Shown one piece after another: positions 23,601 to 31,715 of a stretch of 50,445 nt of DNA. Source of the stretch: DATAMF01 sp964472565 (lineage in GTDB: Bacteria > Chloroflexota > Anaerolineae > Aggregatilineales > Aggregatilineaceae); contig CAYYNB010000021.1 in the NCBI GenBank assembly GCA_964472565.1, positions 1 to 50,445 on the forward strand, written 5' to 3'. The stretch's first letter is position 1. Every line of letters begins with the position of its first letter. Under the pieces are notes generated by a model. It was not told the origin of the DNA and made no database searches. It worked only from the letters and a program-made list of their open reading frames with translations. The position numbers were made by a program, and so were the translations under genes.

Positions 23601-24344
23601 CGTGGCGATGCTCAACCGCTGCTTTTGCTGAATGCCGATGCCCAGCAGCCGGATTGGGGATAGGGTGCGCCGCGTGACGATATAAATATAAAAGTCGCCG
23701 GTGAGCGCAGAGAAGGAGACTCCACTGTTGTTGCTGACCAAACGCGAGCCATCCAAATAGACGTCGTTGTTGGCATACCCCATCATCCAGTAGGCATTCA
23801 GCGACTGAGGTGTTGTTGGCCGCCAGGCTAAGCAGTACGGCCCCGGCTCAAAATCCACCGAGTCAGCCAGCGGCACCGCGTTCAGAGAGTTGTCTGCGGG
23901 GGTATACTCCCAGCTATCCAGCACCGCCCCCGCTACGCCACCGATGTACGGGCGCATTTCAATTGTTACCCCACCGCTGACCGCCCCTACATGTGCGCCG
24001 TGATATACGCCAATTTCAACCAGCTGCCGCGCACCCTCCAACACAAACGACTGCCCCAGCCAGTAATGCGTACCGCTGACGTTGCCGAGTGTGGTGAAAT
24101 ACCCACTGGAGGTCGCAAAATTGATGCGTTCGCCCGCCCGGCTAAACGGATGTTGCCCATAAACTTTGGTCCGTCGCTCGGCGGCAATGAGGTCATTCAC
24201 CTGTTTGTCTCCCGGCGGCAGCCCCAGCGCCACCGATCCGGCCCCATCCAGCGCGCGAATCACCTGTACGCGCGAAATCTGGGTGATCGGCCCATCGCCC
24301 TGTAAAACCCCTGCCGGACTATAAACCTCGGCCCATACTCTCAT
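20700..24344 (-). CDS. tail tip / receptor-binding protein (Gp37-like) with discoidin-like domain
   Basis: The 1214-residue protein starts like siphovirus Gp37-type tail proteins (residues 1-420: VWAEVYSPAGVLQGDGPITQ, then GSVALGLP). A large beta-rich middle follows. Around 720-870 there is an F5/8 type C-like (discoidin) domain (SSDNGASYTAAKAFDNDNATAWITA, later YYRLVITANNG). The next 150 residues repeat the jelly-roll-like pattern seen near 420-560 (QVAQTFTL / SEIAQIFQV). The C-terminal 150 residues return to baseplate-like sequence. The discoidin-like part probably binds host surface sugars. It follows the distal tail gene, as expected for tail order. Confidence 0.75.
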   Translation of the reverse strand: MRVWAEVYSPAGVLQGDGPITQISRVQVIRALDGAGSVALGLPPGDKQVNDLIAAERRTKVYGQHPFSRAGERINFATSSGYFTTLGNVSGTHYWLGQSFVLEGARQLVEIGVYHGAHVGAVSGGVTIEMRPYIGGVAGAVLDSWEYTPADNSLNAVPLADSVDFEPGPYCLAWRPTTPQSLNAYWMMGYANNDVYLDGSRLVSNNSGVSFSALTGDFYIYIVTRRTLSPIRLLGIGIQQKQRLSIATTPPTLVVDGPDQLGELKDVNCWLNRTYNGVPAANVINDLMGLAEGWTVDTSAVPTVDVFLRMDGASVLKALQELCKRYDLHFRWTGDKAVEFGPLGDAAPVRLLQAPAQITDELMENDDIALVDRLTLNYDSETLYNVLLAVGANSGGTPIGMEKGERGGLSLADTIYGPENAYTGIPLEGPDMGGETITITASGDTRVFGFGGDRRTQVAQTFTLNTPGYLDNVTFRHAANTGTPVGAASVQIKRFADGVIQEANVTTNNYMPTASATNTVPFTYYAPLLPAGQYALVWDTQEQEQTNAYGLQASASSTYSGGSCWVRVGDGEWTEYASSDIQCTVTVTPLTPHLKLAVNINSGWVLGTPYSHVVLYIQKVGNPTKNYRARATQGTNPGGTELAVSQDIPGSILSDSAYTPIVFIFDDLISYSDKVWIELEGDGTPDDDNYILVAIDGGGFGPLELQTGDLGYLVDAEFSTGLDTYKDLKRRTIATYGSDQCTGGTASASSDNGASYTAAKAFDNDNATAWITASGSVTGWLQYQFSANKTIRRYTLYCRTSDGGTRMPKTWTLQGSATGVYGGEQVTLDSRANETGWSSGETRTYDVAAHSYSFAYYRLVITANNGHATYIAIGEMEMMEVATYDDGYSEIAQIFQVTDTEPVKSISIPLKRTGSAAGTGTVRIETVSGGNPSGTLVNANMTATFSEADVDTVNEWVIITFSGTWTPDLSTDYALRLSTSRSASEENYISWYEDSGAGYANGDMKAFNGSSWSSLAVDGGFQLLSDETTIYSAEQADACWLAFCFDSGHSDPYDLNVMMGPDGAPLYYLKDDVSIASYGRKERTFSVNIRPASDSAGDIAIASSAIYDAAAAYLSRYAVRQVAYSLTLRKAYQTLLPGQVIDLTYKGYVWDDDGNKVSWLNVSNEGFWITRVTESGTGDLQTSLEISNVPRGQEDLATAIINTMDRVSDLLLSR

Positions 24345-24354
24345 GGATCGTCAC

Positions 24355-25146
24355 CTACACATACGCCGGATAAAAAGCTAGCGTCACCGTCGCGGCGCTG
24401 CCCCCATTGCCAAAAATTACTTCGATGCTGTTATCACCCGCCGCCAGGCGGAACCAGGATGCATCGTCAAAATCAAAACTGCTGAGCGCCGACGCGCCAT
24501 CATATAACACACGGTGCGCGCGAGTGTTGATCACCAGGCTCTTGTTGTTCGCAATCGTCCCCGTGTATCTGACCTCATCGACCACCACGCCGTTGACCTT
24601 GCGGCGGATGATGGGGTTGAGCGCCGTCTGCGCCGCGCCACAGGCAATCGTGATATTGCAGAGGGTCAGTGCAGTCCCGGCATTATTCACCGTCGCAGTG
24701 GTGAGTAATCCAGAGGCATTCACGGTGTCTGTATCTTCGGCTTCGTACCAAACCGGATTATTCACCTGGAAGGTGATGGTCAGCGGTTGCAGCATCAGGC
24801 CATTCTCTGCTCGCAGACTGCGCGGCAGCGCATTCAGGCGCGCCTTGCACCAGCGCGGGTTATAGGGTCCCAATGGCTGGTAGGTCAGCGTTTGTTTGCC
24901 AAGCGCGGCCAGCGCGGCCACCTCGTCAATCAAGCCCTGCATCTCCGCCATCGTGTTTGCTACCAGATTAAAGCCAAGCGACACGTTACCGATGGCTGCC
25001 GGGGCTGGGTCATTGCCGTAGGCATCATACCCACCCGACACGCCGAACATACGCTCCGTCTGGGGCACCAGGTCCGCGAAGTTCCACGAAATGGAATCAG
25101 GATTGGGAAACTCGTAGTCGTTAAACAGGACCGCAAAATCAGCCAT
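24355..25146 (-). CDS. distal tail-like protein (Dit)
   Basis: The 263-residue protein matches siphovirus distal-tail proteins in size and place. An N-terminal beta domain (NDYEFPNPDSISWNF) is followed by a Cys-poor strand-rich C-terminal domain (about 135-263). Its ATG overlaps the tape-measure stop (TGATG), which decides the start at 25146 over an in-frame TTG one codon earlier. It should form the hub joining the tail tube to the tail tip. Confidence 0.75.
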   Translation of the reverse strand: MADFAVLFNDYEFPNPDSISWNFADLVPQTERMFGVSGGYDAYGNDPAPAAIGNVSLGFNLVANTMAEMQGLIDEVAALAALGKQTLTYQPLGPYNPRWCKARLNALPRSLRAENGLMLQPLTITFQVNNPVWYEAEDTDTVNASGLLTTATVNNAGTALTLCNITIACGAAQTALNPIIRRKVNGVVVDEVRYTGTIANNKSLVINTRAHRVLYDGASALSSFDFDDASWFRLAAGDNSIEVIFGNGGSAATVTLAFYPAYV

Positions 25147-27983
25147 CAACTTACCACTCCCCCGCCCTGGAACCGCTGCTGTAGGCTCAACTCGTCACGT
25201 AAAGATTCGCTCACCCCGCGCCCCCACTCGCGTCCATACTCGTGTGCGTTGGGGTTCTGGCGCATGGTTTCAGCATCAATCGGCACCGTCACATTGATAT
25301 AATAGGTACCGCCGCCCATTCCACCGCCGCCCACTGGCACCGGCTGGGGCATCTCTGGGGTTAAGATGTTCAGCATCGAGTCGATAGAGGTGCGCAGCGG
25401 TCCCGTTTTTTCTAACCCTTGCTGCAAGCCCGCAATCAGCATCTCGCCGAAATAGGCATAGATGCGGGATGGTGAGCCAAGCCCAAGAAAATCTGCCACA
25501 TCCCCGACAATTCCCCCGCTCAGTTTGTCTTCTAACCAGCCGGTGAAGCCGTCCCAGGCGTCATTAATCCCCTCTTTGATGCCATCAATTAAAGCGGTCC
25601 CGATGGATTTAATGCTGTCCCACACACCCGGAATCAGGGTGTTCGTGATGAAGTTGGCAATGGATGTGATCAACCCCTCCATTGCGCCAGGCACTTTATC
25701 GATGGTGTCGGCGGCGAACGAAATCAGCGCATCCACCACCCCAGGGATTTCAGCCGTAATCGCCGGGATAAAATCCGCGAGTATCCAGTTGATTAAATCC
25801 GCCGACAGGCCCGCCAGTGCCACCAGCAAGTCCACTGCCGCCGGGCCAACCCAATCCACAAACAGCGCCGCCCATTCCAAAAGCTGCACGGTAATATCGG
25901 GGATGACGCTGAGCACCCATTCCAGCATATCCGCCGATAAGCCCGGCAATGCCAGGAGCAGATCGGCGGCGGCGGGTGCAACCCAGTTAACAAATTCCTT
26001 GCCCCACTCGGTCAGTTTTTCGATGATGCCCGGAATCTGACCGATCACCCAGGTGATCAGGTCTGCCGCCAATTGCCCCAATTTTTCCAGCAGCGGTGGA
26101 ATCTGCGGGGCAACCCATTCGACAAACGCCTTGCCCCATTCGAGCAGCTTGGCGATAACTTGTGGAACAGCCGCAGCAATCCATTCCAGGAGTGAACCCG
26201 CCAATTGCCCTAACTTGTCCAGCAGGGGCGGAATCTGCGGCCCGATCCAGTCAACAAATGTCTTGCCCCATTCGAGTAGCTGCGCGGCCACTTTAGGCGC
26301 GGTAGCGACAATCCAGGCGAATAAGGCTGCACCCAGCGTTTCCAGGGCGGTCAGCACACCTGGTGCAATCTCAATCAATTTGTCCACAATAGACCGGCTG
26401 AGATCCGCGAATCCGTTCACCAGTCCATCTAATGCGCCGCGCCAGTCCCCGTTTGCCAGCGGGATAAACACATTACGCAGACCATCCCCAATGGCCGTCG
26501 CCAGGGTGCCGTCCATCCCAAACGCGGTCAAAATTTGTTCGACCATACTGCCGCCGAACAAGGTGCGAACAACCTGTTCCAGACCGCCCTTTTCAAACTG
26601 GCTTTTCAGGACATTAAACGTGCGGCCAATCTGCGTAAATCCGCTGGTCAGCCGGTTGACCACCGGGGCCACAATATTCTGAATGCCTAAAAAGTTATTT
26701 TTCCAGGCCATGTACAGCCCGGTTCCGATAGTTATCAACAGTCCAATAGGGCTGGTCAATGCCCCGGCGAGGGCCATGACGACCTTCATAGCCGTGCCCG
26801 CGGCTACCATACCGCTGCTGAGTCCGGCCAATGCGCCGACGGCACTCCCTAGCTGTACGATCAACTCCGGGTTTTTAGCGACCCATTCTGTCATCGTCGT
26901 AATGACCGGGCGCGCATGGGATACCAGACTGGTCACAGCAGGCAGCAGCGCGGTTCCGACTTCGATCCGCAAGGCACTTAAGGACGATTTGAGCAGGTCC
27001 GTTTGAGCAGCTACGCTGCCCAACTGAATCTGCTGCGCCGCATCTGTTGCTCCATCCAGCGCACTGGTGTATTGAGTGCTAAATGCATCAAAGCCGCCGC
27101 CGGTCAGGGCAATGACACCATTCAGCGCTTCCACGCTGCCAATGGCCCCGGCCATGTTATTCTGGAATGTCGGGGATTTATCGATCAGCGCCTGGTACGC
27201 CCCCACGAGGCCCAACTGCTCAATCGCCGCTGTGCCGCTGGCGAACCCCACTTCCTGAAAGGCTTTTTTCAGTGCGACATTGGGGTTGAGTAGGGCGGTC
27301 ATCATCGCCCGCAGTTGAGTTGCGGCTTGGCTTGCGCTGAAGCCTTTGGTGGTCAGAAAAGCCGTTGCCGCGCCCAGGTCCTCGAAGTCGATCTTGAGGC
27401 TGGACGCTAATCCGGCAACCTGGGGCAGCGCGGTGGCAAAATCCTCCATCGAACCCACGCCCATACCCACCGTGCGCGTGAGCACGTCACTGGCGTAACT
27501 CGCATCATCCGCTGCGAATGAATAGGAGTTCATGATGCTGATCAGCGCGCTGGTCGTGGTGCCCAGCGCCGCCGCGCCCGCCTCGGAGGTTTTAATTGAG
27601 GCTTGTAGAATAGCCATGTGCGAGTTGGCGTCTGCCACCCCGCCCACAATATCATAAAACGCTTCGGCGGCGGCCTGGGGTCCGGCGCGTGAATTGGCCC
27701 CGATAAGCAAAATATCATCCGACAGCGTTGTTACCTGGTCATCCGTCGCGCCCAGCACCGCCTGGACGTTCGTCATCGACTCCTGGAAGACTGACGCCTC
27801 GTTCGTCGCGCTGGTGAGCGCCGCCGTGACCGGAGCCAGGGCCAGGCCGAGCATGGCCCCGCCGCGGAGCAGGCCGCCCGCCACCTTATCAAAGGTCCCG
27901 GTAATTTTGCCGAGCACGCCCTCGACTACGCTGGACGCGTTATCGGTTCCCTTGATGATCAGTTCGATGACGTTGGTGTTCAC
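25146..27983 (-). CDS. tape measure protein
   Basis: This 945-residue protein sets tail length and is carried in the tube. The N-terminal 350 residues match the TP901-type core (FQESMTNVQAVLGATDDQV, VLTRTVGMGVGSMEDFATALP). A hydrophobic region follows around 395-440. The middle holds four exact-length 44-residue repeats, and the end is Gly-rich. I chose the GTG at 27983, with AAAGG eight bases upstream. A longer frame to ATG 28058 exists, but that stretch is already coding for the chaperone extension in another frame. Confidence 0.92.
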   Translation of the reverse strand: MNTNVIELIIKGTDNASSVVEGVLGKITGTFDKVAGGLLRGGAMLGLALAPVTAALTSATNEASVFQESMTNVQAVLGATDDQVTTLSDDILLIGANSRAGPQAAAEAFYDIVGGVADANSHMAILQASIKTSEAGAAALGTTTSALISIMNSYSFAADDASYASDVLTRTVGMGVGSMEDFATALPQVAGLASSLKIDFEDLGAATAFLTTKGFSASQAATQLRAMMTALLNPNVALKKAFQEVGFASGTAAIEQLGLVGAYQALIDKSPTFQNNMAGAIGSVEALNGVIALTGGGFDAFSTQYTSALDGATDAAQQIQLGSVAAQTDLLKSSLSALRIEVGTALLPAVTSLVSHARPVITTMTEWVAKNPELIVQLGSAVGALAGLSSGMVAAGTAMKVVMALAGALTSPIGLLITIGTGLYMAWKNNFLGIQNIVAPVVNRLTSGFTQIGRTFNVLKSQFEKGGLEQVVRTLFGGSMVEQILTAFGMDGTLATAIGDGLRNVFIPLANGDWRGALDGLVNGFADLSRSIVDKLIEIAPGVLTALETLGAALFAWIVATAPKVAAQLLEWGKTFVDWIGPQIPPLLDKLGQLAGSLLEWIAAAVPQVIAKLLEWGKAFVEWVAPQIPPLLEKLGQLAADLITWVIGQIPGIIEKLTEWGKEFVNWVAPAAADLLLALPGLSADMLEWVLSVIPDITVQLLEWAALFVDWVGPAAVDLLVALAGLSADLINWILADFIPAITAEIPGVVDALISFAADTIDKVPGAMEGLITSIANFITNTLIPGVWDSIKSIGTALIDGIKEGINDAWDGFTGWLEDKLSGGIVGDVADFLGLGSPSRIYAYFGEMLIAGLQQGLEKTGPLRTSIDSMLNILTPEMPQPVPVGGGGMGGGTYYINVTVPIDAETMRQNPNAHEYGREWGRGVSESLRDELSLQQRFQGGGVVS
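25755..26282 (-). repeat. four 132-bp tandem repeats in the tape measure gene
   Basis: Repeat starts on the minus strand are at 26282, 26150, 26018 and 25886, exactly 132 bp apart (44 codons). Each encodes a LLEWGK-like start, FVxWVxP, a Leu-rich run, and an Ile/Trp-rich end. The first three are closest; the fourth has diverged (LLEWAALF). Confidence 0.85.
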
Positions 27984-28218
27984 GTTGTGCGCCTTTGCGC
28001 TTCCCTTTTTTAGGTTTTCGGCTGCCCTTGCGCAGCTCATCAACTTCGATTTCGACATTTCGCAGCGCCAGATGCAGGTTCACTGTGGCTGCGTCTTCCT
28101 GATCAAGCTCACTCGGACGGCAGTGATAAATGTCGCGGCATAAGATTAGATCGACCCACTCCTGCGGTGGCCCATCCCCGCCGCCCGTCCAGAGATAGGC
28201 GCGGAGCCGATCCTCTAT
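27940..28218 (-). CDS. tail-assembly chaperone GT extension (reached by -1 frameshift)
   Basis: This frame has no start of its own. Slipping one base back on the A8 run at 28218-28225 continues the G protein for 92 residues, with EDRLRAYLWTGGGDGPPQEW, LCRDIYHCRPSEL and NLHLALRNVEIEVDELR, followed by a very basic tail. It stops inside the first codons of the tape measure gene (TAA 27942-27940). The position, between tail tube and tape measure, is that of the lambda G/GT pair. The fusion of about 198 residues would recruit tail tube subunits to the tape measure. Confidence 0.85.
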   Translation of the reverse strand: MEDRLRAYLWTGGGDGPPQEWVDLILCRDIYHCRPSELDQEDAATVNLHLALRNVEIEVDELRKGSRKPKKGKRKGAQREHQRHRTDHQGNR

Positions 28219-28535
28219 TTTTTTTGGTCTGCCGGGCTGCCGTTCATCGCGTTGCCCAAAAAATTAATTTCCTGGGCTGTCAGCCGGTTCAGTACATCCG
28301 GGTCATCTTTGGGCAGTGGGAGCGGATTCCCGTCATCATCCACCCAATCCCAATCAAAGACGTGTTCGATCAGAAGTTGGTCGTTTTTGGCAACCTTCTC
28401 TTCTTCACTCATGCCATTCATTGACTTGCGCAGCAGCTTCGCTTCCCCATACAGCACGGCGCGCACTTTGACGAAGCTGCCCTCGCCCTGCACCTCATCC
28501 GACTTAACTGTGAAAATGGCCTGTCGTTTAGCCAT
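28215..28535 (-). CDS. tail-assembly chaperone G
   Basis: The 106-residue product is acidic with a helical C-terminus (LTAQEINFLGNAMNGSPADQ). ATG at 28535 follows AAAGGGA; an upstream in-frame extension is membrane-like and lacks a good ribosome binding site. Its final codons CAA AAA AAA TAG contain a slippery run, so most ribosomes would stop here and a minority would make the longer GT protein. Confidence 0.8.
   Translation of the reverse strand: MAKRQAIFTVKSDEVQGEGSFVKVRAVLYGEAKLLRKSMNGMSEEEKVAKNDQLLIEHVFDWDWVDDDGNPLPLPKDDPDVLNRLTAQEINFLGNAMNGSPADQKK
28218..28225 (-). promoter_or_regulatory. A8 slippery site for -1 frameshift
   Basis: On the minus strand the eight A residues read C-AAA-AAA-AA then TAG in the zero frame, containing the A AAA AAA heptamer of the X XXY YYZ type. 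The stop codon follows immediately. Confidence 0.8.
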
Positions 28536-28649
28536 TCGGCGTCCCTTTCTCCACACCAACCACACAATCCATACGAATAACAGAAGGAGCCATCCAACGG
28601 CGGATCGGTCCGTTATGATGATCAGCAAACCCGCCGTCATATGGGCTTG

Positions 28650-29099
28650 TTAAACCGAAATCGTGGCGTGGCTGACGGCCCCATTCGGCTTCAGCGTGGC
28701 CGTGCCCATCACCACCTCGTCCGCACCCGCATCAAATGGCATATTGAGGTCCGCCAGGACAAATTCTCCGGTGAACCGGTCACTGCCGACACTGGAGTCG
28801 GGCACGTCAAACTGGCAGCTGCGCGGGCTGTCATTGCCGCCGTGGTACCAGTCCTTCAACAGGTCGTAGGTTTCATCGGCGGTGGTGGAGCAGACAAACG
28901 TCAGGGCGATTTCGCAGTCCTTGCCGATCACCAGGCGGCCCTTCCACTGCGATCCGAAGGTGCGATATTCCCCCACGCCGTGCGGGAATTTGATTTCAAA
29001 CTTATTGGCCGATCCGCTGATGTCGGTCAGCGTACCAGCGGCGTTGTCCGCTTTGATCACGCAATCAATAGCCGAAAAGGCAGTCGTCGTTTGCGTCAT
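28650..29099 (-). CDS. major tail (tube) protein
   Basis: The 149-residue beta-rich protein lies just before the chaperone genes. It has a typical immunoglobulin-like tube subunit order, with a loop SSTADETYDLLKDWYHGG. AAGGAG precedes the ATG. It should polymerise around the tape measure. Confidence 0.75.
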   Translation of the reverse strand: MTQTTTAFSAIDCVIKADNAAGTLTDISGSANKFEIKFPHGVGEYRTFGSQWKGRLVIGKDCEIALTFVCSTTADETYDLLKDWYHGGNDSPRSCQFDVPDSSVGSDRFTGEFVLADLNMPFDAGADEVVMGTATLKPNGAVSHATISV

Positions 29100-29111
29100 G
29101 AGATGTGCTCC

Positions 29112-29561
29112 TTATAGCCTAAATTCCAACGTGAACCGGACCCCGGCATATTTCGTTGCGTTTTCACCCTGTCCATATTCGAAGGTGACGCGCCGCCAGG
29201 TCCAGCGAAAGGTCTGAATGGCCTCTACCCCGAAAAAGGGCTTTTTCTGTTGTTCCTTCAGCATCCGGCGGATGCTGTCCAGCCCGCGTGTGAGCTGGGC
29301 CATATCCTCTCCCATGTGCGAGCGCTGGCGCGCGTAATAGTCGATGTGCAGCGATACCCCTTCCTGCTGCACGCCCATGCCAAAGGTTGTGCGGTCCGTC
29401 TGTGTTTTGGCGTCCGCGACGCCTTCTTCCGGGTAGACTTCCAGCACCCGGTCATCGTTGATCTCTTCCAGCAGGCTCTCGTTACCCGTCGCCCGCAGCA
29501 CCTCTGGCGACTGCGCCAGGGTCGCCCGCACCGCTTCCACCAGGTCGTAAATCTCAAGCAT
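29112..29561 (-). CDS. tail terminator / minor tail protein
   Basis: The 149-residue product begins with an amphipathic helix (YDLVEAVRATLAQ) and continues with strands (VSLHIDYYAR, ... AGVRFTLEFRL), in the slot where siphoviruses encode the tail terminator. GGAGG precedes the ATG. The assignment relies mainly on gene order. Confidence 0.55.
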   Translation of the reverse strand: MLEIYDLVEAVRATLAQSPEVLRATGNESLLEEINDDRVLEVYPEEGVADAKTQTDRTTFGMGVQQEGVSLHIDYYARQRSHMGEDMAQLTRGLDSIRRMLKEQQKKPFFGVEAIQTFRWTWRRVTFEYGQGENATKYAGVRFTLEFRL

Positions 29562-30186
29562 TTTCGAGCCTCCATCCCTGCGGCGTCGGCCACAATACGC
29601 CCGGCGGATCGTCAGTGATATGCCCGCAGACCACGCTCAGATCAGCTTTCCGGCTGAAACCCAGCCGGTCACAATCCTGATCAAAATACCAATCGGCGCA
29701 GTGCCGCCCCCGCCGCTCGAAAACGACCTGCTCGAGCACGTGCCGCCGGAACAGCGTGCAGAAAAAGCCGCAGCCATGTACGTCGATCACCTGACCCCAT
29801 AGTTGAGCCGTCAGCCCGGCCATATCTACCGTCGTGATATGGTCGTCCCCGTCGGCGGCCAGCACCGCGCTCCAGGCGTGCGGGGCATTACGCCACACCG
29901 TCAGGCCGTAGGCCACATCCACGTTGAGCGCTGCCAGTCGTTGGTAGGCATCCAGCGGCACCACCTGGTCGTCATCCACGAACATCAGCGCATCATACGA
30001 CTCTGCCAGCGCGATCCGGCGTGCCTGTTCATACTTGCGCGTGCAGTTGTCATAACGGTGCGCCTGGGGATCATCCCCATCACGCAGGTACAGCACTTCG
30101 AGTCCGCTGAAAACGGCCATCCCCTCGATGCTGTTCAGCGCGGCAGGAAGCTGCTTGGAGTGCGCCACAGCGACCAGCGTTTTCAT
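29554..30186 (-). CDS. glycosyltransferase-like protein, copy 1
   Basis: The 210-residue protein has a GT-A-type nucleotide-sugar fold signature: ALMFVDDDQVVP (Asp-rich divalent metal motif), then AYGLTVWRNAPHAWSAV, then RHVLEQVVF, CADWYF and DLSVVCGHI. It is clearly related to the protein at 31712-32380. It overlaps the tail terminator and neck genes by a few bases on each side, so it is co-expressed with virion proteins. It may glycosylate capsid or tail proteins, or the host surface. Donor and acceptor are unknown. Confidence 0.7.
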   Translation of the reverse strand: MKTLVAVAHSKQLPAALNSIEGMAVFSGLEVLYLRDGDDPQAHRYDNCTRKYEQARRIALAESYDALMFVDDDQVVPLDAYQRLAALNVDVAYGLTVWRNAPHAWSAVLAADGDDHITTVDMAGLTAQLWGQVIDVHGCGFFCTLFRRHVLEQVVFERRGRHCADWYFDQDCDRLGFSRKADLSVVCGHITDDPPGVLWPTPQGWRLENA

Positions 30187-30641
30187 TTTTTGGCAATCCT
30201 CCCCACCACGTCTCCCAATTTGCGCTTAATGACCTCTTGATTCTTTTCGAAGGCCCGCTGCAAATAGCGGCGGCCCCGAATACCCCGCCGGGCAATCGCT
30301 CGCGCCACCACAAAGGCCGTTGTGCCATGCCGCCGCGCCCACGTTTCAAGCGCGGCAATCGGCGGCCAGAAGGGTTTGGTACCTGTTTCCATCGCCGCCG
30401 CCTGGCGCTTGTTGCTGCCCACCACACCGAGCACGCTGTTGCCATCCTGACGGAGATCGGGCGTGATACTGGCGCGCAGCCCGCCCATATCCACCGGGGC
30501 GTTCACCTTTGCGTCACGGGTGACAATCATCGTCGCGTCTCGCATCCCCTGCGCGAATTCCTCCCCGCGCAGGTCCGTAATAACCTGCTGCATCTTCTGC
30601 TTGGCTTCCGCCAGGCCGCGCACATCCATATCAACCGGCAT
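30183..30641 (-). CDS. HK97 gp10-like neck protein
   Basis: The 152-residue protein has the gp10-like pattern: an N-terminal helix, KVNAPVDMGGLRASI, then an AAAMETGTKPFWPP segment and a basic helical tail. The family joins head and tail in siphoviruses. The ATG at 30641 is chosen for GAGG upstream and because the longer frame lacks any. It overlaps the glycosyltransferase start. Confidence 0.75.
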   Translation of the reverse strand: MPVDMDVRGLAEAKQKMQQVITDLRGEEFAQGMRDATMIVTRDAKVNAPVDMGGLRASITPDLRQDGNSVLGVVGSNKRQAAAMETGTKPFWPPIAALETWARRHGTTAFVVARAIARRGIRGRRYLQRAFEKNQEVIKRKLGDVVGRIAKK

Positions 30642-30652
30642 GCCCTTGTCCT

Positions 30653-31081
30653 CTACACATCCTGCCTGCGCGCGCGCGCCGCCCGGCGCTGTTTGGACAG
30701 CATATCGGTATGCAGATCGTGAATGGCGCGCACCCATTCCTCGCCGTAGTTAAAACGGACAGCTTCGCCATGCCGATACGAAAACACAGCCTGTCCGTTC
30801 CAGAACGCCCGGCGACTGTGGAACTCAGATTCTTCCAAGCTCAAACGGGATGCGGATTCTTCTAGGTGTAGGTCGCTATCCTCATAGCGGTAGCCGTATT
30901 CAGCTGGTGTGGGTGGAAGCCACTCGCGCCCATTTGCGGACCTTTTGGTCTTTTGCGCTGGTACGAGTTCCCCATATTCACCCAATTCATGCGTGATATG
31001 CCCGATCCAGTCCGCAATAACGCCAGGCTGCGCCTTATACCACCGTTTGAACAACCAACGAGATAAACGACTGCGACTCAT
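30653..31081 (-). CDS. head-tail joining region protein, unknown
   Basis: The 142-residue product is charged, with a Trp- and Arg-rich start (RWLFKRWYKAQ) and a Glu-rich middle. It lies where a head closure or connector protein is expected, but no family is recognised. The ATG at 31081 is preferred over 31123 although its ribosome binding site is weak. Confidence 0.5.
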   Translation of the reverse strand: MSRSRLSRWLFKRWYKAQPGVIADWIGHITHELGEYGELVPAQKTKRSANGREWLPPTPAEYGYRYEDSDLHLEESASRLSLEESEFHSRRAFWNGQAVFSYRHGEAVRFNYGEEWVRAIHDLHTDMLSKQRRAARARRQDV

Positions 31082-31091
31082 ATTGCCTGCT

Positions 31092-31715
31092 TCACCCAAT
31101 CGTGGGCCGTACCAAACGGCCACTCACCAGCATCATCTGCAAATCCGGGTCGAGCGCCTTTCGGTACAACAGCGTACCCCCCATTTCGGCACTGCCTGAC
31201 GAATCAGCCCAGGCCGACTGGCCGCGCTTGAACCAGCGTGCTGCCTGGGTAATACATGCCTGTTTGATAACTGCCGGACACGTCGCGGCATAGCCCCATT
31301 TGGCCGTGATCCGTGCCGTCGGCACCCGCCCGTGCGGGATCACCGCATAACCACCGGTAGGATTAACCATAATCGCCTGATAGGGCAGCCGGTTGTAATT
31401 CGGGCGGTTGGGATCGCCGCTGAAGGCCAGCCAGTCATCCGTTGTCCAGGTTACATACGCGCTGTCGGTTGGGCTGGATTTGACTTCCACAAGCGTGATC
31501 TCCACGCATTCGTCAATCCACAGCACCGTAGAACCGTCCCCCGCAAACAGGCGCGCAGTGGCAGACGTGACCGCTACAAAACCGTCTGGCCGGTTGCAGA
31601 AGTTGTCAAGCGCTTCACTGGCTGCTTCCAACGCCATCGACAGCAGGGCATCGGACTCGGTGCTCTGCTTGTTCATCTGGCTGCGCAGTTCGGCAACTTC
31701 GGCGTAGGTCGTCAT
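31092..31715 (-). CDS. gp6-like head-tail connector
   Basis: The 207-residue protein has the gp6/connector look: a long N-terminal helix (ALEAASEALDNFCNR), a strand-rich centre and a C-terminal helix (CPAVIKQACITQAARWFKRG) with the Trp-Phe seen in this family. GAGG precedes the ATG, which overlaps the preceding glycosyltransferase stop. Confidence 0.7.
   Translation of the reverse strand: MTTYAEVAELRSQMNKQSTESDALLSMALEAASEALDNFCNRPDGFVAVTSATARLFAGDGSTVLWIDECVEITLVEVKSSPTDSAYVTWTTDDWLAFSGDPNRPNYNRLPYQAIMVNPTGGYAVIPHGRVPTARITAKWGYAATCPAVIKQACITQAARWFKRGQSAWADSSGSAEMGGTLLYRKALDPDLQMMLVSGRLVRPTIG

Noticed and set aside
27984..28058. N-terminal extension of the tape measure protein to ATG 28058
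   Set aside because: The stretch is coding in the -1 frame of the chaperone extension, and the GTG at 27983 has a proper ribosome binding site.
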